A stretch of 43,240 bases of DNA from Nitrococcus mobilis (GCA_024102725.1 JAGFJL010000028.1:1-43240); one strand, 5' to 3'. Shown: positions 9,520 through 19,190, counted from the first letter of the stretch. Notes: a model not told the origin generated them from the letters alone. Numbers and translations: made by a program.

Positions 9520-10566
9520 TTAAGTAGGGCGTTTCGGGGGTGAGTCCGATGCGGTGTTGAAGCTGTAGGGCAAATCAAGCAGTTGCAGTGGTGTATCGTT
9601 TAGGATCAAGGTACCCTGCTCGGCAAGCTCGGTTCGCAGCACGGCCAGCAGCTCGCTGCCATCCCGGGCCGGCGCGGCCGCAACGACCGTGCCCGCTTCC
9701 TCGGCGCCTGCGGCCGTACGCACCGCCTCCCCGGGCGAAGGCGTGGTTCCGGCTTGACTATGCAGGCGATACATTCGGCGCTTGAGCTTGCCCAAATAGT
9801 GCATCCGGGCGATCACCTCTTGGCCGGGGTAACAGCCCTTGCTGTAGCTGATGCCTTGCAGCGGCTCGAGGTTGAGCATCTGCGGAACGAATGCCTCCTG
9901 GGTTGCGGGCGTGATTGTCGGTATGCCGGCCTGGATCTCGAGCAACTGCCAAGCCTCGCTGTCGGCCACCGGTAACGTGTGCGCTAGCTTTGCCCAGAGC
10001 TGCGGCAGCAGCCGCTCCGGTACGGCAAGCGCAAATCGATCCGATGTGCAATCCAATCGAATGAGCCGCATGCCGTCGGCGCTTTGTACGCCGCCGACAT
10101 GCTCTGGTATCGCGCCCATGATCTGCCGCAATAGTGGGATGGCCGCCGTCCCGGCAAGCCCGATCACCCCGATTGCCTCCGAGACGTCGTCGAGTGTGAC
10201 CTTGGAGCGCAGCACGAACATGCGCAGCCGGCGGATGAGTGAGTCGATGAGTGCCTTGTGGGTAAACAGGAGCAGGCCGTCATCTGTGCGTAGCACTCGC
10301 AGCAGCGCAAGCGCGCGGCCTTTGGCATTGCAATAGGCCGCAAGCCGTGAGTTTGCCGCGTCGAGGCTTTGGATGTCGTTACTGAGCTGACTGTGGAGGA
10401 AGGCCGCCGCATCGGCGCCGTGGACGTGAATAACACCCCAATCCAACAACGCGCACATGCACTCGCTTGGTTTGTCCGCTGAGAACTCGATAGGGGTTTG
10501 CCCTTTGGCGGGGTTTGCCCGCTGTTCGGGCGCGCTCAGGTCGAGGAAGCTCCAGAGTCTCGGCAT
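9520..10566 (-). CDS. ygfZ: tRNA-modifying/Fe-S maintenance protein YgfZ
   Basis: Folate-binding GcvT-like protein that in E. coli supports the function of certain iron-sulfur enzymes such as MiaB. The signature K-G-C-Y-x-G-Q-E is present as KGCYPGQE at residues 243-250, with the Cys needed in E. coli. The product has 348 residues against 326 in E. coli; the extra length is at the N terminus (homology begins near ALLDWGVIHVHG) and the C terminus. It lies divergent from sdhC, and in E. coli ygfZ is likewise adjacent to sdhE/ygfX. The succinate dehydrogenase next door carries three Fe-S clusters, which fits this context. The N-terminal start is less certain than the family. Confidence 0.9.
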   Translation of the reverse strand: MPRLWSFLDLSAPEQRANPAKGQTPIEFSADKPSECMCALLDWGVIHVHGADAAAFLHSQLSNDIQSLDAANSRLAAYCNAKGRALALLRVLRTDDGLLLFTHKALIDSLIRRLRMFVLRSKVTLDDVSEAIGVIGLAGTAAIPLLRQIMGAIPEHVGGVQSADGMRLIRLDCTSDRFALAVPERLLPQLWAKLAHTLPVADSEAWQLLEIQAGIPTITPATQEAFVPQMLNLEPLQGISYSKGCYPGQEVIARMHYLGKLKRRMYRLHSQAGTTPSPGEAVRTAAGAEEAGTVVAAAPARDGSELLAVLRTELAEQGTLILNDTPLQLLDLPYSFNTASDSPPKRPT

Positions 10567-10672
10567 AACGCTCTTACCCAGCCCAAATCATTTCTTTCCC
10601 ATTAAAAACCCAATATACCGTATTATCGAAGCGGCTTGGACGCACGTGCTGCCCGCGCGGATTATCTCAGTC

Positions 10673-10699
10673 TTGCAAGGCGAGTGACCAGCCTATAAT
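10673..10699 (+). promoter_or_regulatory. Probable sigma-70 promoter of the sdh operon
   Basis: TTGCAA at 10673-10678 and a perfect TATAAT at 10694-10699 are separated by 15 bp, slightly short. They lie 44 bp before the sdhC start, which has AGGAG at 10723-10727. Position and the perfect -10 hexamer make this the best promoter in the intergenic region. Confidence 0.55.
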
Positions 10700-10742
10700 G
10701 TCGGCAGTGTCGTACTTTTGCTAGGAGCGGAGCGGTTAACAA

Positions 10743-11126
10743 ATGGATAGCGATGATCGGCCGCTTTCCCCCCACCTGCAGATCTATCGCTTCCCAGCCA
10801 CCGTCATTACCTCGATTACCCATCGCATCACCGGTGTCTTGCTCGCGCTCGGCACGCTGGGTGTGACCTATTGGTTGATCGCACTCGCCTCTGGTCCACA
10901 GGCGTATGCCGCGGCACGCGCCTTTTTCGGCAATGGGTTCGTGCAGTTGATCCTGTTTTTGTGGACGTACGCACTTTTCTATCATTTGTGCAACGGCATC
11001 CGCCATCTGGGGTGGGCCATCGATTACGGATTCGAGCTGGAGCGAGCGCGCCAGTCCGCGGTGGCGGTGTTCGTAGCAGCCGGGATTTTGACCGTAATCA
11101 CCTGGCTCTTCGCCCTGAGCCAATAA
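10743..11126 (+). CDS. sdhC: Succinate dehydrogenase cytochrome b556 subunit
   Basis: Membrane anchor subunit of complex II that helps bind haem b and ubiquinone. The 127-residue protein has the family signature RPLSPHLQIY at the start, the S-x3-R-like quinone-site segment SITHRITG, three transmembrane helices, and the haem-ligand region YHLCNGIRHLGWD-like before helix 3. It is the first gene of sdhCDAB-sdhE-ygfX, with sdhD starting 24 bp later. Confidence 0.94.
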   Translation: MDSDDRPLSPHLQIYRFPATVITSITHRITGVLLALGTLGVTYWLIALASGPQAYAAARAFFGNGFVQLILFLWTYALFYHLCNGIRHLGWAIDYGFELERARQSAVAVFVAAGILTVITWLFALSQ

Positions 11127-11150
11127 TGCCGTTATCGAGGAGCGCCAGCC

Positions 11151-11531
11151 ATGAGTTTCCGCACGCCGCTCAAGCAGGCTTTGGGATCGGGAGCGTCGCA
11201 TTCGGGAACCTCGCGCTGGTGGGCGCAGCGGGTGAGCTCAGTGGCGCTCGTCCCACTGCTGATCTGGTTTATCATCGGGATGGTTCACCATGGCGGTGCT
11301 GACTATACCGATGCTCGAGCGTGGCTCGGTTCGCCAATTACTGCTGTTTTAACGATCCTGACGCTTGCCGTCTCCTTTTATCATGGTGCGCTCGGCATGC
11401 AGGTCATAGTGGAAGACTACGTCGGTCACGAAACGGTCCGACTGGCGTTGGTCGTATTGGTGAAGTTCGCCGCTGTGGTACTTGCCGTTGCGGGGATTTT
11501 CGCCGTGCTCTTGGTTGCATTGGGAGGCTGA
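11151..11531 (+). CDS. sdhD: Succinate dehydrogenase membrane anchor subunit
   Basis: Second membrane anchor of complex II, 126 residues with three hydrophobic helices. The family segment FYHGALGMQVIVEDYV is present, with the haem-ligand His and the quinone-site region. AGGAG lies 9 bp before the ATG. The stop codon is only 3 bp before the sdhA start, implying coupled translation. Confidence 0.92.
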   Translation: MSFRTPLKQALGSGASHSGTSRWWAQRVSSVALVPLLIWFIIGMVHHGGADYTDARAWLGSPITAVLTILTLAVSFYHGALGMQVIVEDYVGHETVRLALVVLVKFAAVVLAVAGIFAVLLVALGG

Positions 11532-11534
11532 TGG

Positions 11535-13325
11535 ATGGTCGGCGATTACGTGATCATCGATCATAGTTACGATGTCGTCGTGGTGGGTGCCGGCGGGGCG
11601 GGTTTGCGTGCCACGCTCGGTATGGCCGAACAGGGTTTGACGACCGCCTGTGTCACGAAATTGTTTCCAACGCGCAGCCACACCGTATCGGCCCAGGGCG
11701 GAATCAGCGCGGCGCTGGGCAACATGGGCGAGGATGATTGGCGCTGGCACGCCTACGATACGATCAAAGGCTCGGATTGGCTCGGTGATCAAGATGCCAT
11801 CGAATATATGTGCCGTGAGGCGATTCCTGCGATCCTCGAGCTCGAGCACTATGGCGTACCGTTTTCACGTACCGAACAGGGCCGGATCTATCAACGTGCG
11901 TTTGGTGGTATGACGACGCACTTTGGCGAGGGGCGCGCCTTGCGTACCTGCGCCGCCGCCGACCGCACGGGGCATGCAATTTTGCATGCGCTTTATCAGC
12001 AGGCGCTCAAATACCAGGCGGAGTTTTTCATCGAATTCTTTGCTATCGACCTCATCATGGATGCACAAGGCGTCTGTAGAGGGGTAATCGCCCTGGAGTT
12101 GGCGACCGGAGAGATTCACCGTTTCCGCGCGCATTTAACGGTACTCGCAACCGGCGGCTATGGCCGGAGCTATTTCTCTTGCACCTCCGCGCATACCTGT
12201 ACCGGCGATGGTAACGGCATGGCGCTGCGCGCGGGATTGGCGCTGCAGGATATGGAGTTCATCCAATTTCACCCGACTGGGATCTATGGCGCCGGGATGC
12301 TGATCACCGAGGGTGTCCGTGGCGAGGGCGGCTATCTGACCAACTCAGAGGGTAACCGCTTCATGGAACGCTATGCGCCGCATACTAAGGATCTGGCCTC
12401 GCGGGATGTGGTCAGTCGCTCCATGACCGTCGAAATCCGAGAAGGCCGAGGCGTAGGGCCGAACAAGGATCATCTTCACCTGCACCTCGATCATCTCAGC
12501 CCGCAAGTGATCCACGAACGGCTACCGGGTATCGCCGAGACCGCGCGCATTTTTGCCGGGGTGGATGTGCGCAGGGATCCCATACCGGTACTGCCGACCG
12601 CACATTACACCATGGGTGGAGTCCCGACCAACCTGCATGGCGAAGCCGTCACGTTGCGGGGCGGTGACCCCAATAGCGTGGTTCCCGGGCTGATGGCGAT
12701 TGGTGAGGCGGCCTGCGTATCCGTGCACGGCGCCAATCGGTTAGGTTCGAACTCGCTGTTGGATATCGTGGTTTTTGGCCGCGCTGCAGCGCAGCGCGCA
12801 GCGCAGATTGTTAAAGGACAGGGACCGCCACCGCCATTACCGCGTGATGCGGCGGAACTGGCGCTCACCCGATTGGAGCGGTTGCGTTACGCCAAGGGCA
12901 GCGAGCCGACTGCGGTGATCCGCGAGCGTATGCAGCGAGCGATGCAGGATTGCGCCGCCGTCTTTCGCGACCGTCCCACCTTGGAGGAGGGCTGCGACCG
13001 CATAGCCGATATTTATCAGCGCCTTGCAGGCGTGAGCATTTCGGACCGTTCGCTCGTTTGGAACACGGACCTAGTGGAAACCCTGGAGCTGGAAAATCTG
13101 CTGGGCTGCGCGGTTACGGCGGTCGAATCCGCGCGTAACCGCACGGAGACGCGCGGTGCCCATACTCGTGAGGACTACCCCGAGCGCGATGATCGAAACT
13201 GGCTAAAACATACGTTGTCATGGCTGGATGCCAGCGGCAAGGTCTCTTTGGATTATCGCCCCGTGCGTTTGACACCTTTGACGGGGGAAATGAAGTCGGT
13301 GCCGCCGCAGGTCCGTGTTTATTGA
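11535..13325 (+). CDS. sdhA: Succinate dehydrogenase flavoprotein subunit
   Basis: Catalytic subunit of complex II oxidising succinate to fumarate on the cytoplasmic face of the membrane. The 596-residue protein (E. coli 588) has the dinucleotide-binding [11 protein letters not shown] near residues 16-26, and SHTVSAQGG with His49 as the expected covalent FAD attachment site. It also has the [19 protein letters not shown] segment, an active-site RGEGGYLTN and the C-terminal [11 protein letters not shown]. The flavinylation factor sdhE is encoded downstream in the same operon. Confidence 0.97.
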   Translation: MVGDYVIIDHSYDVVVVGAGGAGLRATLGMAEQGLTTACVTKLFPTRSHTVSAQGGISAALGNMGEDDWRWHAYDTIKGSDWLGDQDAIEYMCREAIPAILELEHYGVPFSRTEQGRIYQRAFGGMTTHFGEGRALRTCAAADRTGHAILHALYQQALKYQAEFFIEFFAIDLIMDAQGVCRGVIALELATGEIHRFRAHLTVLATGGYGRSYFSCTSAHTCTGDGNGMALRAGLALQDMEFIQFHPTGIYGAGMLITEGVRGEGGYLTNSEGNRFMERYAPHTKDLASRDVVSRSMTVEIREGRGVGPNKDHLHLHLDHLSPQVIHERLPGIAETARIFAGVDVRRDPIPVLPTAHYTMGGVPTNLHGEAVTLRGGDPNSVVPGLMAIGEAACVSVHGANRLGSNSLLDIVVFGRAAAQRAAQIVKGQGPPPPLPRDAAELALTRLERLRYAKGSEPTAVIRERMQRAMQDCAAVFRDRPTLEEGCDRIADIYQRLAGVSISDRSLVWNTDLVETLELENLLGCAVTAVESARNRTETRGAHTREDYPERDDRNWLKHTLSWLDASGKVSLDYRPVRLTPLTGEMKSVPPQVRVY

Positions 13326-13383
13326 AGTTGCAGCCGCAACCCGGCCGCGCGCGTAACAACAGGTTCCGAGACGAGGTTCAGCC

Positions 13384-14163
13384 ATGGCGAAGTTCAGACT
13401 TCCGGCGAATTCCCGCATCCAACCGGGGCGGCGCCATCCTACCTCCGTGGGCGTCAAGAACGTCAAAGTGTTCAAGGTTTATCGGTGGAGCCCGGATCAG
13501 GGCGGTAATCCGCGCTTGGACACCTACGAAATAGACCGGGACAGCTGCGGCCCGATGGTTTTGGATGCGCTGATCAAAATCAAAAACGAGATCGATTCCA
13601 CCTTGACGTTCCGGCGTTCATGTCGGGAAGGGGTCTGCGGTTCTTGCGCTATGAACATTGCCGGTCGCAACACCTTGGCTTGTACCAAGCCCATTGACGA
13701 AATCGAAGGGGAAATCCGAGTCTATCCACTGCCGTCTCTGCCGGTGATCAAGGATCTCGTGCCGGATATGACCCATTTCTATGCTCAATACGCATCCATA
13801 AAGCCATGGCTGCAGGCCAAAACACCGACGTCCCCTAACCGGGAGCGGTTGCAGTCTCGGGAAGACCGAGCAGAGCTTGATGGACTCTATGAATGCATTC
13901 TCTGTGCCTGTTGCACTACCGGCTGTCCGAGTTGGTGGTGGAACTCAAAGCGTTACTTGGGGCCGGCGGTTTTGCTGCAGGCCCAGCGCTGGCTAGTGGA
14001 TAGCCGGGACGAGGCGACTGGAGAGCGCCTGGATGACCTAGAAGATTCCTTCAAGTTGTATCGTTGTCACACCATCATGAACTGCACCGAAGTTTGCCCC
14101 AAAGGACTGAACCCGGCGCAGGCGATCGCACGGATCAAAGGACGGCTGCTTGCTCGGGGTTGA
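13384..14163 (+). CDS. sdhB: Succinate dehydrogenase iron-sulfur subunit
   Basis: Electron-transfer subunit of complex II, 259 residues. The 2Fe-2S ligands lie in [14 protein letters not shown] with the following LAC, and the 4Fe-4S and 3Fe-4S ligands in [12 protein letters not shown] and [17 protein letters not shown]. The N-terminal [18 protein letters not shown] and overall length resemble the alphaproteobacterial and mitochondrial type more than the 238-residue E. coli protein. This is common in autotrophic gammaproteobacteria, so it is not in itself evidence of recent transfer. Confidence 0.96.
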   Translation: MAKFRLPANSRIQPGRRHPTSVGVKNVKVFKVYRWSPDQGGNPRLDTYEIDRDSCGPMVLDALIKIKNEIDSTLTFRRSCREGVCGSCAMNIAGRNTLACTKPIDEIEGEIRVYPLPSLPVIKDLVPDMTHFYAQYASIKPWLQAKTPTSPNRERLQSREDRAELDGLYECILCACCTTGCPSWWWNSKRYLGPAVLLQAQRWLVDSRDEATGERLDDLEDSFKLYRCHTIMNCTEVCPKGLNPAQAIARIKGRLLARG

Positions 14164-14196
14164 TGGGCTAAGTGCTTTGCAGCGGCGGGCGATCGG

Positions 14197-14436
14197 ATGA
14201 GCGAGATCGCGCGTCTACGCTGGCGGTGCCGACGCGGTACCCGCGAGTTGGAATATCTGCTGCAGCGGTTTCTGGATCATCATGTAAGCCTGGCTGAACC
14301 GGATTTGCGTGCCTTCGAACGCTTGCTCGATTGTGAAGACGACCGGCTTATCGATTGGCTCATCAGGGGAGACGACCCGGCCGATGAACGACTCTGTGCC
14401 ATCATCCGCCGTATGCGGCGCAGTATTGGTTGTTGA
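14197..14436 (+). CDS. sdhE: FAD assembly factor SdhE
   Basis: Small cytoplasmic protein that promotes covalent attachment of FAD to SdhA. The 79-residue product shows the RGxxE motif (residues 13-17), needed for function in characterised members, followed by the helical segment with FLDHH...DLRAFERLLDCEDDRLIDWL. It lies 33 bp after sdhB in the operon of its target. Its end overlaps the start of ygfX by 53 bp. Confidence 0.92.
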   Translation: MSEIARLRWRCRRGTRELEYLLQRFLDHHVSLAEPDLRAFERLLDCEDDRLIDWLIRGDDPADERLCAIIRRMRRSIGC

Positions 14437-14833
14437 TGTGGTGCCCTCGCGACGGCTGTTCGGGTTGGTGCTCGCATTGTACGCTGCCGCGGCGCTACCG
14501 GCGTTGCTTTGGTCGGATCTGGCCGTGGCCGTGCGAATTGGCTGGTTCGTGGTAATTGTCGCGTTGTGCTATCGCGAGCTCATCCGTCAAGGCTGGGCGC
14601 GCCCCAGTACCTTCGTGCATCGGTTCGGACGAACCGGCGCTGGCCATTGGTTTTTCGAAGCTTGTGGCGTTCGGTACGGCGAAGCGGTTTTGACCGATCG
14701 GTTGGTTGGACCGGGGGTATGTGTGTTGCGGCTATCGACCCCGAGATTTACCCGGACGCTAGTGGTCCCCACTGATGCCACTGATGAGGTTAGCCATCGA
14801 CGCCTGCGTGCCATGTTACTGGCCCCTCAATGA
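14384..14833 (+). CDS. ygfX: YgfX family inner-membrane protein
   Basis: YgfX (CptA, PF07254) is the usual partner gene of sdhE; in E. coli it has been described as an inhibitor of cytoskeletal proteins and as the partner of SdhE. The 149-residue product has the family pattern: a short hydrophobic run ending in VVPSRRL, a double-helix membrane hairpin (about 25-65), then a small soluble beta-rich tail ending in RRLRAMLL. The ATG at 14384, inside sdhE, is chosen because the sequence before PSRRL is family-like; a GTG at 14438 is the alternative. The stop overlaps the convergent nadB end by 7 bp. Confidence 0.75.
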   Translation: MNDSVPSSAVCGAVLVVDVVPSRRLFGLVLALYAAAALPALLWSDLAVAVRIGWFVVIVALCYRELIRQGWARPSTFVHRFGRTGAGHWFFEACGVRYGEAVLTDRLVGPGVCVLRLSTPRFTRTLVVPTDATDEVSHRRLRAMLLAPQ

Positions 14834-16494
14834 TCCGCCGACGGGTGCAAGATGCCGCTCCTGCCTTTGCGACGATAGGGCCGCGGCGCTACGGGTGTAA
14901 GGATGGTAGGGCGTGGGGGGTGAGCCTCGTCGCGCTGTGGATAGTCCAGAATGTAATGCAAGCCACGGCTTTCTCGGCGCAGCAACGCGCTGCGAATGAT
15001 CAGATCGGCCACCACGGCTAGGTTGCGCAGCTCCACCAAATCCGCGGTAATGCGGAAGTTGCCGTAGTACTCCTGGATTTCGCCAAGGAGCAGATCGACC
15101 CGCCGCTGCGCTCGCTCCAAGCGTTTGTGAGTACGTACGATGCCGACATAATCCCACATGAAGCGTCGAATTTCGTCCCAATTATGGCTTACCACCACCT
15201 GTTCATCGGAATCGGTCACCAGGCTTTCATCCCACAGGGGCAACGCCGGCTGCCGCGATGGCTGCTCGGCGAGCACGCGAGCGATGTCGGCGGCCGCCGC
15301 GGCGCCATAGACCAGGCATTCGAGCAACGAATTGCTTGCCAGTCGATTGGCCCCATGCAAACCGGTGTAGGAGACTTCGCCGATGGCATAGAGCCCCGGC
15401 ACATCCGTGCGGCCGCAGTGGTCCACAAGCACTCCGCCGCAGGTATAGTGAGCCGCCGGCACCACCGGAAGGGGGGCTCGGGTCAGGTCGAAGCCGAATT
15501 CGAGGCAACGGCGTTGGATGGTCGGGAAGTGGGTGTGCAGAAACGCGGCGGGTTTATGACTGATATCGAGGTAGACGCAGTCGATCCCGAGACGTTTCAT
15601 CTCGTGATCGATGGCGCGGGCGACGATATCGCGGGGGGCGAGTTCGCCGCGCGGATCAAAGCGCTCCATAAAGCGCTCGCCGCTGGGTAGCCGCAACCAG
15701 GCCCCTTCGCCGCGCACGGCTTCGCTGATAAGGAACGATTTGGCCTGCGGATGATAAAGGCAGGTGGGGTGAAATTGGATGAACTCCATGTTGGCGATAC
15801 GGGCTCCGGCGCGCCAGGCCATAGCGATGCCGTCTCCGGTAGCACCATCCGGGTTGCTCGTGTAAAGATATACTTTATTGGCTCCGCCACTCGCTAGGAC
15901 GACACAGCGCGCTTGCACGAGCATGACGCGGCTGCTGTTTTGATCGAGCACGTAGGCGCCGTAGCAGCGATTGTCGTCGAGTCCGAGCCGACGCCCTGTG
16001 ATGAGGTCGACCGCGACATGGTATTCAAGGACGCTAACGTTCGCCAGGCCGCGTACTTGCTGCTCTAGGGTCGTTTCGAGAGCGCGCCCGGTCGCATCGG
16101 CGACATGGGCGATGCGGCGGTGGCTGTGACCGCCCTCGCGATGGAGGTGTAATCCCTCGGTGCCGTCCGCACGGCGCTCGCGCGAGAAGGGGACGCGTAC
16201 TTCGAGTAGCCATTCGATCATCTTGGGGGCGCGGCTGGCGACGAACCGCGCCACCTGCGGATCGCAGAGTCCGGCGCCGGCTTCGAGGGTATCGGCGACA
16301 TGCGAGTCGATCGAATCGGGTTCTTCCAGCACCGCCGAAACGCCGCCTTGGGCATACAGGCTCGAGCCTTCGCTCAGCGCTCCCTTGGAGAGCAGGGCGA
16401 TGCGACTGGTGCGCGGCAGATGCAGCGCCAGTGTCAGACCGGCTGCGCCGCTGCCAACGATCAGCACATCATACGAAATTGCCGCATTTCCCAT
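14827..16494 (-). CDS. nadB: L-aspartate oxidase
   Basis: Flavoenzyme oxidising L-aspartate to iminoaspartate, the first step of de novo NAD synthesis. The 555 residues (E. coli 540) include the FAD-binding [15 protein letters not shown] at the N terminus, [22 protein letters not shown], and the active-site [11 protein letters not shown] segment shared with SdhA and fumarate reductases. [22 protein letters not shown] is typical of NadB. It is divergent from rpoE, exactly as in E. coli. An AGGTG is placed 8 bp before its ATG. The partner gene nadA is not in the window. Confidence 0.96.
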   Translation of the reverse strand: MGNAAISYDVLIVGSGAAGLTLALHLPRTSRIALLSKGALSEGSSLYAQGGVSAVLEEPDSIDSHVADTLEAGAGLCDPQVARFVASRAPKMIEWLLEVRVPFSRERRADGTEGLHLHREGGHSHRRIAHVADATGRALETTLEQQVRGLANVSVLEYHVAVDLITGRRLGLDDNRCYGAYVLDQNSSRVMLVQARCVVLASGGANKVYLYTSNPDGATGDGIAMAWRAGARIANMEFIQFHPTCLYHPQAKSFLISEAVRGEGAWLRLPSGERFMERFDPRGELAPRDIVARAIDHEMKRLGIDCVYLDISHKPAAFLHTHFPTIQRRCLEFGFDLTRAPLPVVPAAHYTCGGVLVDHCGRTDVPGLYAIGEVSYTGLHGANRLASNSLLECLVYGAAAAADIARVLAEQPSRQPALPLWDESLVTDSDEQVVVSHNWDEIRRFMWDYVGIVRTHKRLERAQRRVDLLLGEIQEYYGNFRITADLVELRNLAVVADLIIRSALLRRESRGLHYILDYPQRDEAHPPRPTILTPVAPRPYRRKGRSGILHPSADH

Positions 16495-16607
16495 GTAGTT
16501 GCACCTAAAGGAGGGGATCGGCTACCCTCCTGTTCCGTTGCCGCGCAAAGAGCGATACGGGTCCGAACCCGTAGCCGGGTCAATATAAACCTACACTGTG
16601 ACCGCGC

Positions 16608-16634
16608 GAACTATCCATGTTGCTTACTGTCTAT
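16608..16634 (+). promoter_or_regulatory. Sigma-E-type promoter of rpoE
   Basis: GAACTA at 16608-16613, a 16-bp spacer, then TCTAT at 16630-16634. The consensus for sigma-E promoters is GAACTT, 16-17 bp, TCTGA. It lies 45 bp before the rpoE start on the correct strand, so rpoE probably autoregulates as in related bacteria. Confidence 0.65.
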
Positions 16635-16678
16635 GAGGATAGAGTAATCCGCTCCACCAATCGGTGGTTGATCTCCGA

Positions 16679-17281
16679 ATGAGCAGGAGATTGTGCACCG
16701 ATCAGGAGCTGGTGGCGCGGGTGAAGGCCGGTGACAAGCAGGCCTTTAACGTGCTGGTGCAAAAATACCAGCACAAACTGGTCAAGCTGGTAGCGCGCTA
16801 CGTCCATGACCAGACGGAAGCTTTGGATGTCGCACAAGAGACATTCATCAAAGCGTATCGGGCATTGCCTCACTTCCGTGGCGAGAGCAGTTTTTATACG
16901 TGGTTATATCGAATCGGGCTCAATACGGCGAAAAACCACTTGGTTTCATTGAGTCGGCGGCCGCCGGACACGGACATCGATGCTCAAGATGCGTCGCGCT
17001 ATGATATCGAGTCGAGGCTGAAAAACCACGATACGCCCGAGGCGCTCGCTCAGCGGGATGAGATCGAGCGTACTGTGTTTATGGCCATTGAGGAGTTGCC
17101 GGAGGATCTGCGCACCGCGATCACATTGCGGGAGCTCGAGGGTCTGAGCTATGAGGAGATCGCGCAAGCGATGGATTGTCCGATCGGTACCGTACGGTCG
17201 CGGATATTTCGCGCTCGGGATGCTATCGCCAAGCGTTTACGGCCATTGTATAGCGTTAGCCTGGCAGGTGACGGGTTATGA
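16679..17281 (+). CDS. rpoE: RNA polymerase sigma-E factor
   Basis: Extracytoplasmic-function sigma factor for envelope stress (AlgU/RpoE type). The protein of 200 residues has region 2 in YQHKLVKLVARYV...FRGESSFYTWLYRIGLNTAKNHL and region 4 in LPEDLRTAITLRELEGLSYEEIAQ with the DNA-binding CPIGTVRSRIFRAR. The ATG at 16679 matches the start of E. coli RpoE (MSxxLTDQxLV); an in-frame GTG at 16664 is an alternative. It overlaps rseA by 4 bp (ATGA), so the factor and its inhibitor are made together. Confidence 0.96.
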   Translation: MSRRLCTDQELVARVKAGDKQAFNVLVQKYQHKLVKLVARYVHDQTEALDVAQETFIKAYRALPHFRGESSFYTWLYRIGLNTAKNHLVSLSRRPPDTDIDAQDASRYDIESRLKNHDTPEALAQRDEIERTVFMAIEELPEDLRTAITLRELEGLSYEEIAQAMDCPIGTVRSRIFRARDAIAKRLRPLYSVSLAGDGL

Positions 17282-17910
17282 GGGACGGGCTTAACGAGCA
17301 GCTGTCGGCGCTGGTCGACGGCGAGCTTCGCGAGGATGAGGCGGCTTTGCTGTTGCGTCAATTGGGGCGTTCCGAAGAGCTCAAAGCACGCTTCGCGCGT
17401 TATTGTCTGATCAGTGATGCATTGCACCGGAATCTCTCGGTAGCAACGGGCAGCGACCTTGCCGCGCGGGTTGCGCGCGCACTCGAAGACGAGCCGAGCT
17501 ACGGCGTTGGTCAGCACCGGCCGGCGCGCGGTCGTTTGTTACTGCGCCCGGTGGCGGGCATGGCGCTCGCTGTTACGGGAGCGCTGGCGATGGTGACGAT
17601 GTGGCCGCAGCCATCCCAGGAGACAGCGTCGACGCGGGCCGAGAACGAGGGAGTGATTGCTGCGGCGCAGGAGACGCCGCAGCAAAGTCATCAGCGGCCG
17701 ATCGAGGCAGTCGACGCGCCTGAGCGCGCGGCGCCGAGTGTGGCCGTCGAAACGGCGGCGCGCAGTCAGCTCCAATGGAAGCGCCTCGATCCGCAGCTGC
17801 AGCGGCAACTGACAGACTATCTGATCAAGCACAGTGAGCGCTCGGCAACCGGTCAGATGGATACCGCCCTGCCTTATATGCGGATCATAGGGTATGAAGC
17901 GGGCCAATGA
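17278..17910 (+). CDS. rseA: Anti-sigma-E factor RseA/MucA
   Basis: Single-pass inner-membrane protein that sequesters sigma-E until cleaved by proteases. The cytoplasmic N-terminal domain (1-70) holds the family LSALVDGELREDE and RYCLISDALH segments. One membrane helix lies at about 88-109, and a Gln/Ala/Glu-rich periplasmic part follows, ending in PYMRIIGYE. Length is 210 residues (E. coli RseA 216). Its start overlaps rpoE by 4 bp and its end overlaps rseB by 17 bp. Confidence 0.9.
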   Translation: MRDGLNEQLSALVDGELREDEAALLLRQLGRSEELKARFARYCLISDALHRNLSVATGSDLAARVARALEDEPSYGVGQHRPARGRLLLRPVAGMALAVTGALAMVTMWPQPSQETASTRAENEGVIAAAQETPQQSHQRPIEAVDAPERAAPSVAVETAARSQLQWKRLDPQLQRQLTDYLIKHSERSATGQMDTALPYMRIIGYEAGQ

Positions 17911-18943
17911 GTCGAGGGCGGGACGCCGATTCTGGCTTGGAGCGCTCGTTTGTTGGGCGGCTTGTTTGTCACTCGGTACCCAGGTTCAGGCCGATGCCAA
18001 TGAAGGCCAAGCGGCACAAGCCTTACTGCAGCGCATGACACATGCCGTGCGGTTTACCAACTACGTCGGCGTTTGCGTCTATCGCTTCGGCGACAACCTG
18101 CAGACGATACGTATCGTTCATCAAGTCAAGAATGGTCATCGGCACGAACGGCTGGTCTCGTTAAACGGGCCCGAGCGGGAAATTATCCGCGCTGATGCTC
18201 AAACCACTCGCATCCATCCGAGTGAGCATTTCATCGCTCAGAACCTGGCATTGTTGAATACCCCTTTTGACACGGCGTTTTCGGGTGACCCGGCTCGAGC
18301 CGCAGCGGCCGAGGGGTTTTGGGATAACATTTATAGCTTGGAACTGCTCGGTCCCGATCGTGTTGCGGGACGAGAGGCGAGACGTTTGAACATCGTGCCG
18401 CTCGATCATTTCCGATACGGCTATCGGTTGTGGATCGATGAGCGCAGCGGGTTGCTGCTCCGATCGGATCTGATCGATGAGGCCGGCGCGTCTTTAGAGC
18501 AGATTATGTTCACGGCGATCGAAACCCCGGACACCATTCCGGACCAATGGCTCGAGCCCACACGCAGCGACGAGGCAACCACTTGGCATCGGGTGCATGC
18601 GCCACGTATGCAACCCGGTACCATCATGGCTTCGGCGTGGAGGATCGATGATTTACCGAAAGGCTTCAAGCTCGCCTTTCGGGGGCGTCAGCCCGTACAG
18701 GGCGGGCGTGGCGATGGTTTCGTAGAACATTGGCTTTATAGCGACGGTCTGGCAACGGTGTCGGTCTATATTCGACCGCAGGGCAAGCATCCATTCAGCG
18801 GTTGGTCGCGCAGGGGCGCGGTTAGTACGTTTGGGCGTACGCTTGATGATTATCAAATCATTGTGGTCGGAGAGGTTCCAGCGGCGACGGTTCGGCGGAT
18901 CGGTGAGTCGATGTCGGTGCGGGCGCAGGCTACTGCGCCATGA
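17894..18943 (+). CDS. rseB: Sigma-E regulatory protein RseB/MucB
   Basis: Periplasmic lipid/lipoprotein sensor that binds RseA and shields it from cleavage. It has a cleavable signal peptide (hydrophobic 13-32, cut probably near VQADA). The N-terminal MucB domain contains ALLQRMTHAVRFTNYVGVCVY and the FxDNIYSLELLG and GRxARRLNIVPLDHFRYGYRLWID segments. The C-terminal domain contains HWLYSDGLATVSVYI. Length is 349 residues (E. coli 318). No intact rseC/mucC or mucD follows, unlike the usual locus. Confidence 0.92.
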   Translation: MKRANESRAGRRFWLGALVCWAACLSLGTQVQADANEGQAAQALLQRMTHAVRFTNYVGVCVYRFGDNLQTIRIVHQVKNGHRHERLVSLNGPEREIIRADAQTTRIHPSEHFIAQNLALLNTPFDTAFSGDPARAAAAEGFWDNIYSLELLGPDRVAGREARRLNIVPLDHFRYGYRLWIDERSGLLLRSDLIDEAGASLEQIMFTAIETPDTIPDQWLEPTRSDEATTWHRVHAPRMQPGTIMASAWRIDDLPKGFKLAFRGRQPVQGGRGDGFVEHWLYSDGLATVSVYIRPQGKHPFSGWSRRGAVSTFGRTLDDYQIIVVGEVPAATVRRIGESMSVRAQATAP

Positions 18944-19077
18944 GTCGATGCGGCATGCTGCGCCGTTTTTTGGGTGGGCGTACCGTTCGAGCGATGTTGG
19001 AAATGCTTGCATTAGTGCCGCGGGCACAGGTGGCAAGACGGTTGGGACTCATGGGGGGGTTATGGCGATGGCCGTAG
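18940..19077 (+). CDS. Doubtful 45-codon frame at the rseC position
   Basis: The ATG overlaps the rseB stop as ATGA, the coupling style used elsewhere in this window, and the frame runs 45 codons to TAG at 19075. The peptide is rich in Arg, Leu and Met; the stretch MLRRFLGGRTVR faintly recalls the segment after the Cys cluster of RseC/MucC, but the Cys cluster itself is missing. Near its end a run of seven G (19053-19059) forms the heptamer G_GGG_GGG in the reading frame. A -1 shift there would continue into the frame that encodes the signal-peptide-like start of the mucD relic. It may be a remnant of rseC or plain non-coding sequence. I do not assign a function. Confidence 0.25.
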   Translation: MSRCGMLRRFLGGRTVRAMLEMLALVPRAQVARRLGLMGGLWRWP

Positions 19078-19173
19078 CGCTATTGATCGCGTTGCTCGCG
19101 AGTGCGGCGACTGGTCAGGGGTTTTTGCGGTTTCACTAAGCCGGTGTGTTGGAACTCACTCAGCAGTGCTCGG

Positions 19174-19190
19174 CGCCCGCGGGGCGGGCG
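19174..19190. repeat. GC-rich hairpin in the mucD relic region
   Basis: Perfect 7-bp inverted repeat CGCCCGC/GCGGGCG with a 3-nt loop. There is no following T-run, so it is not called a terminator. It lies where the relic sequence is disrupted. Confidence 0.4.
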
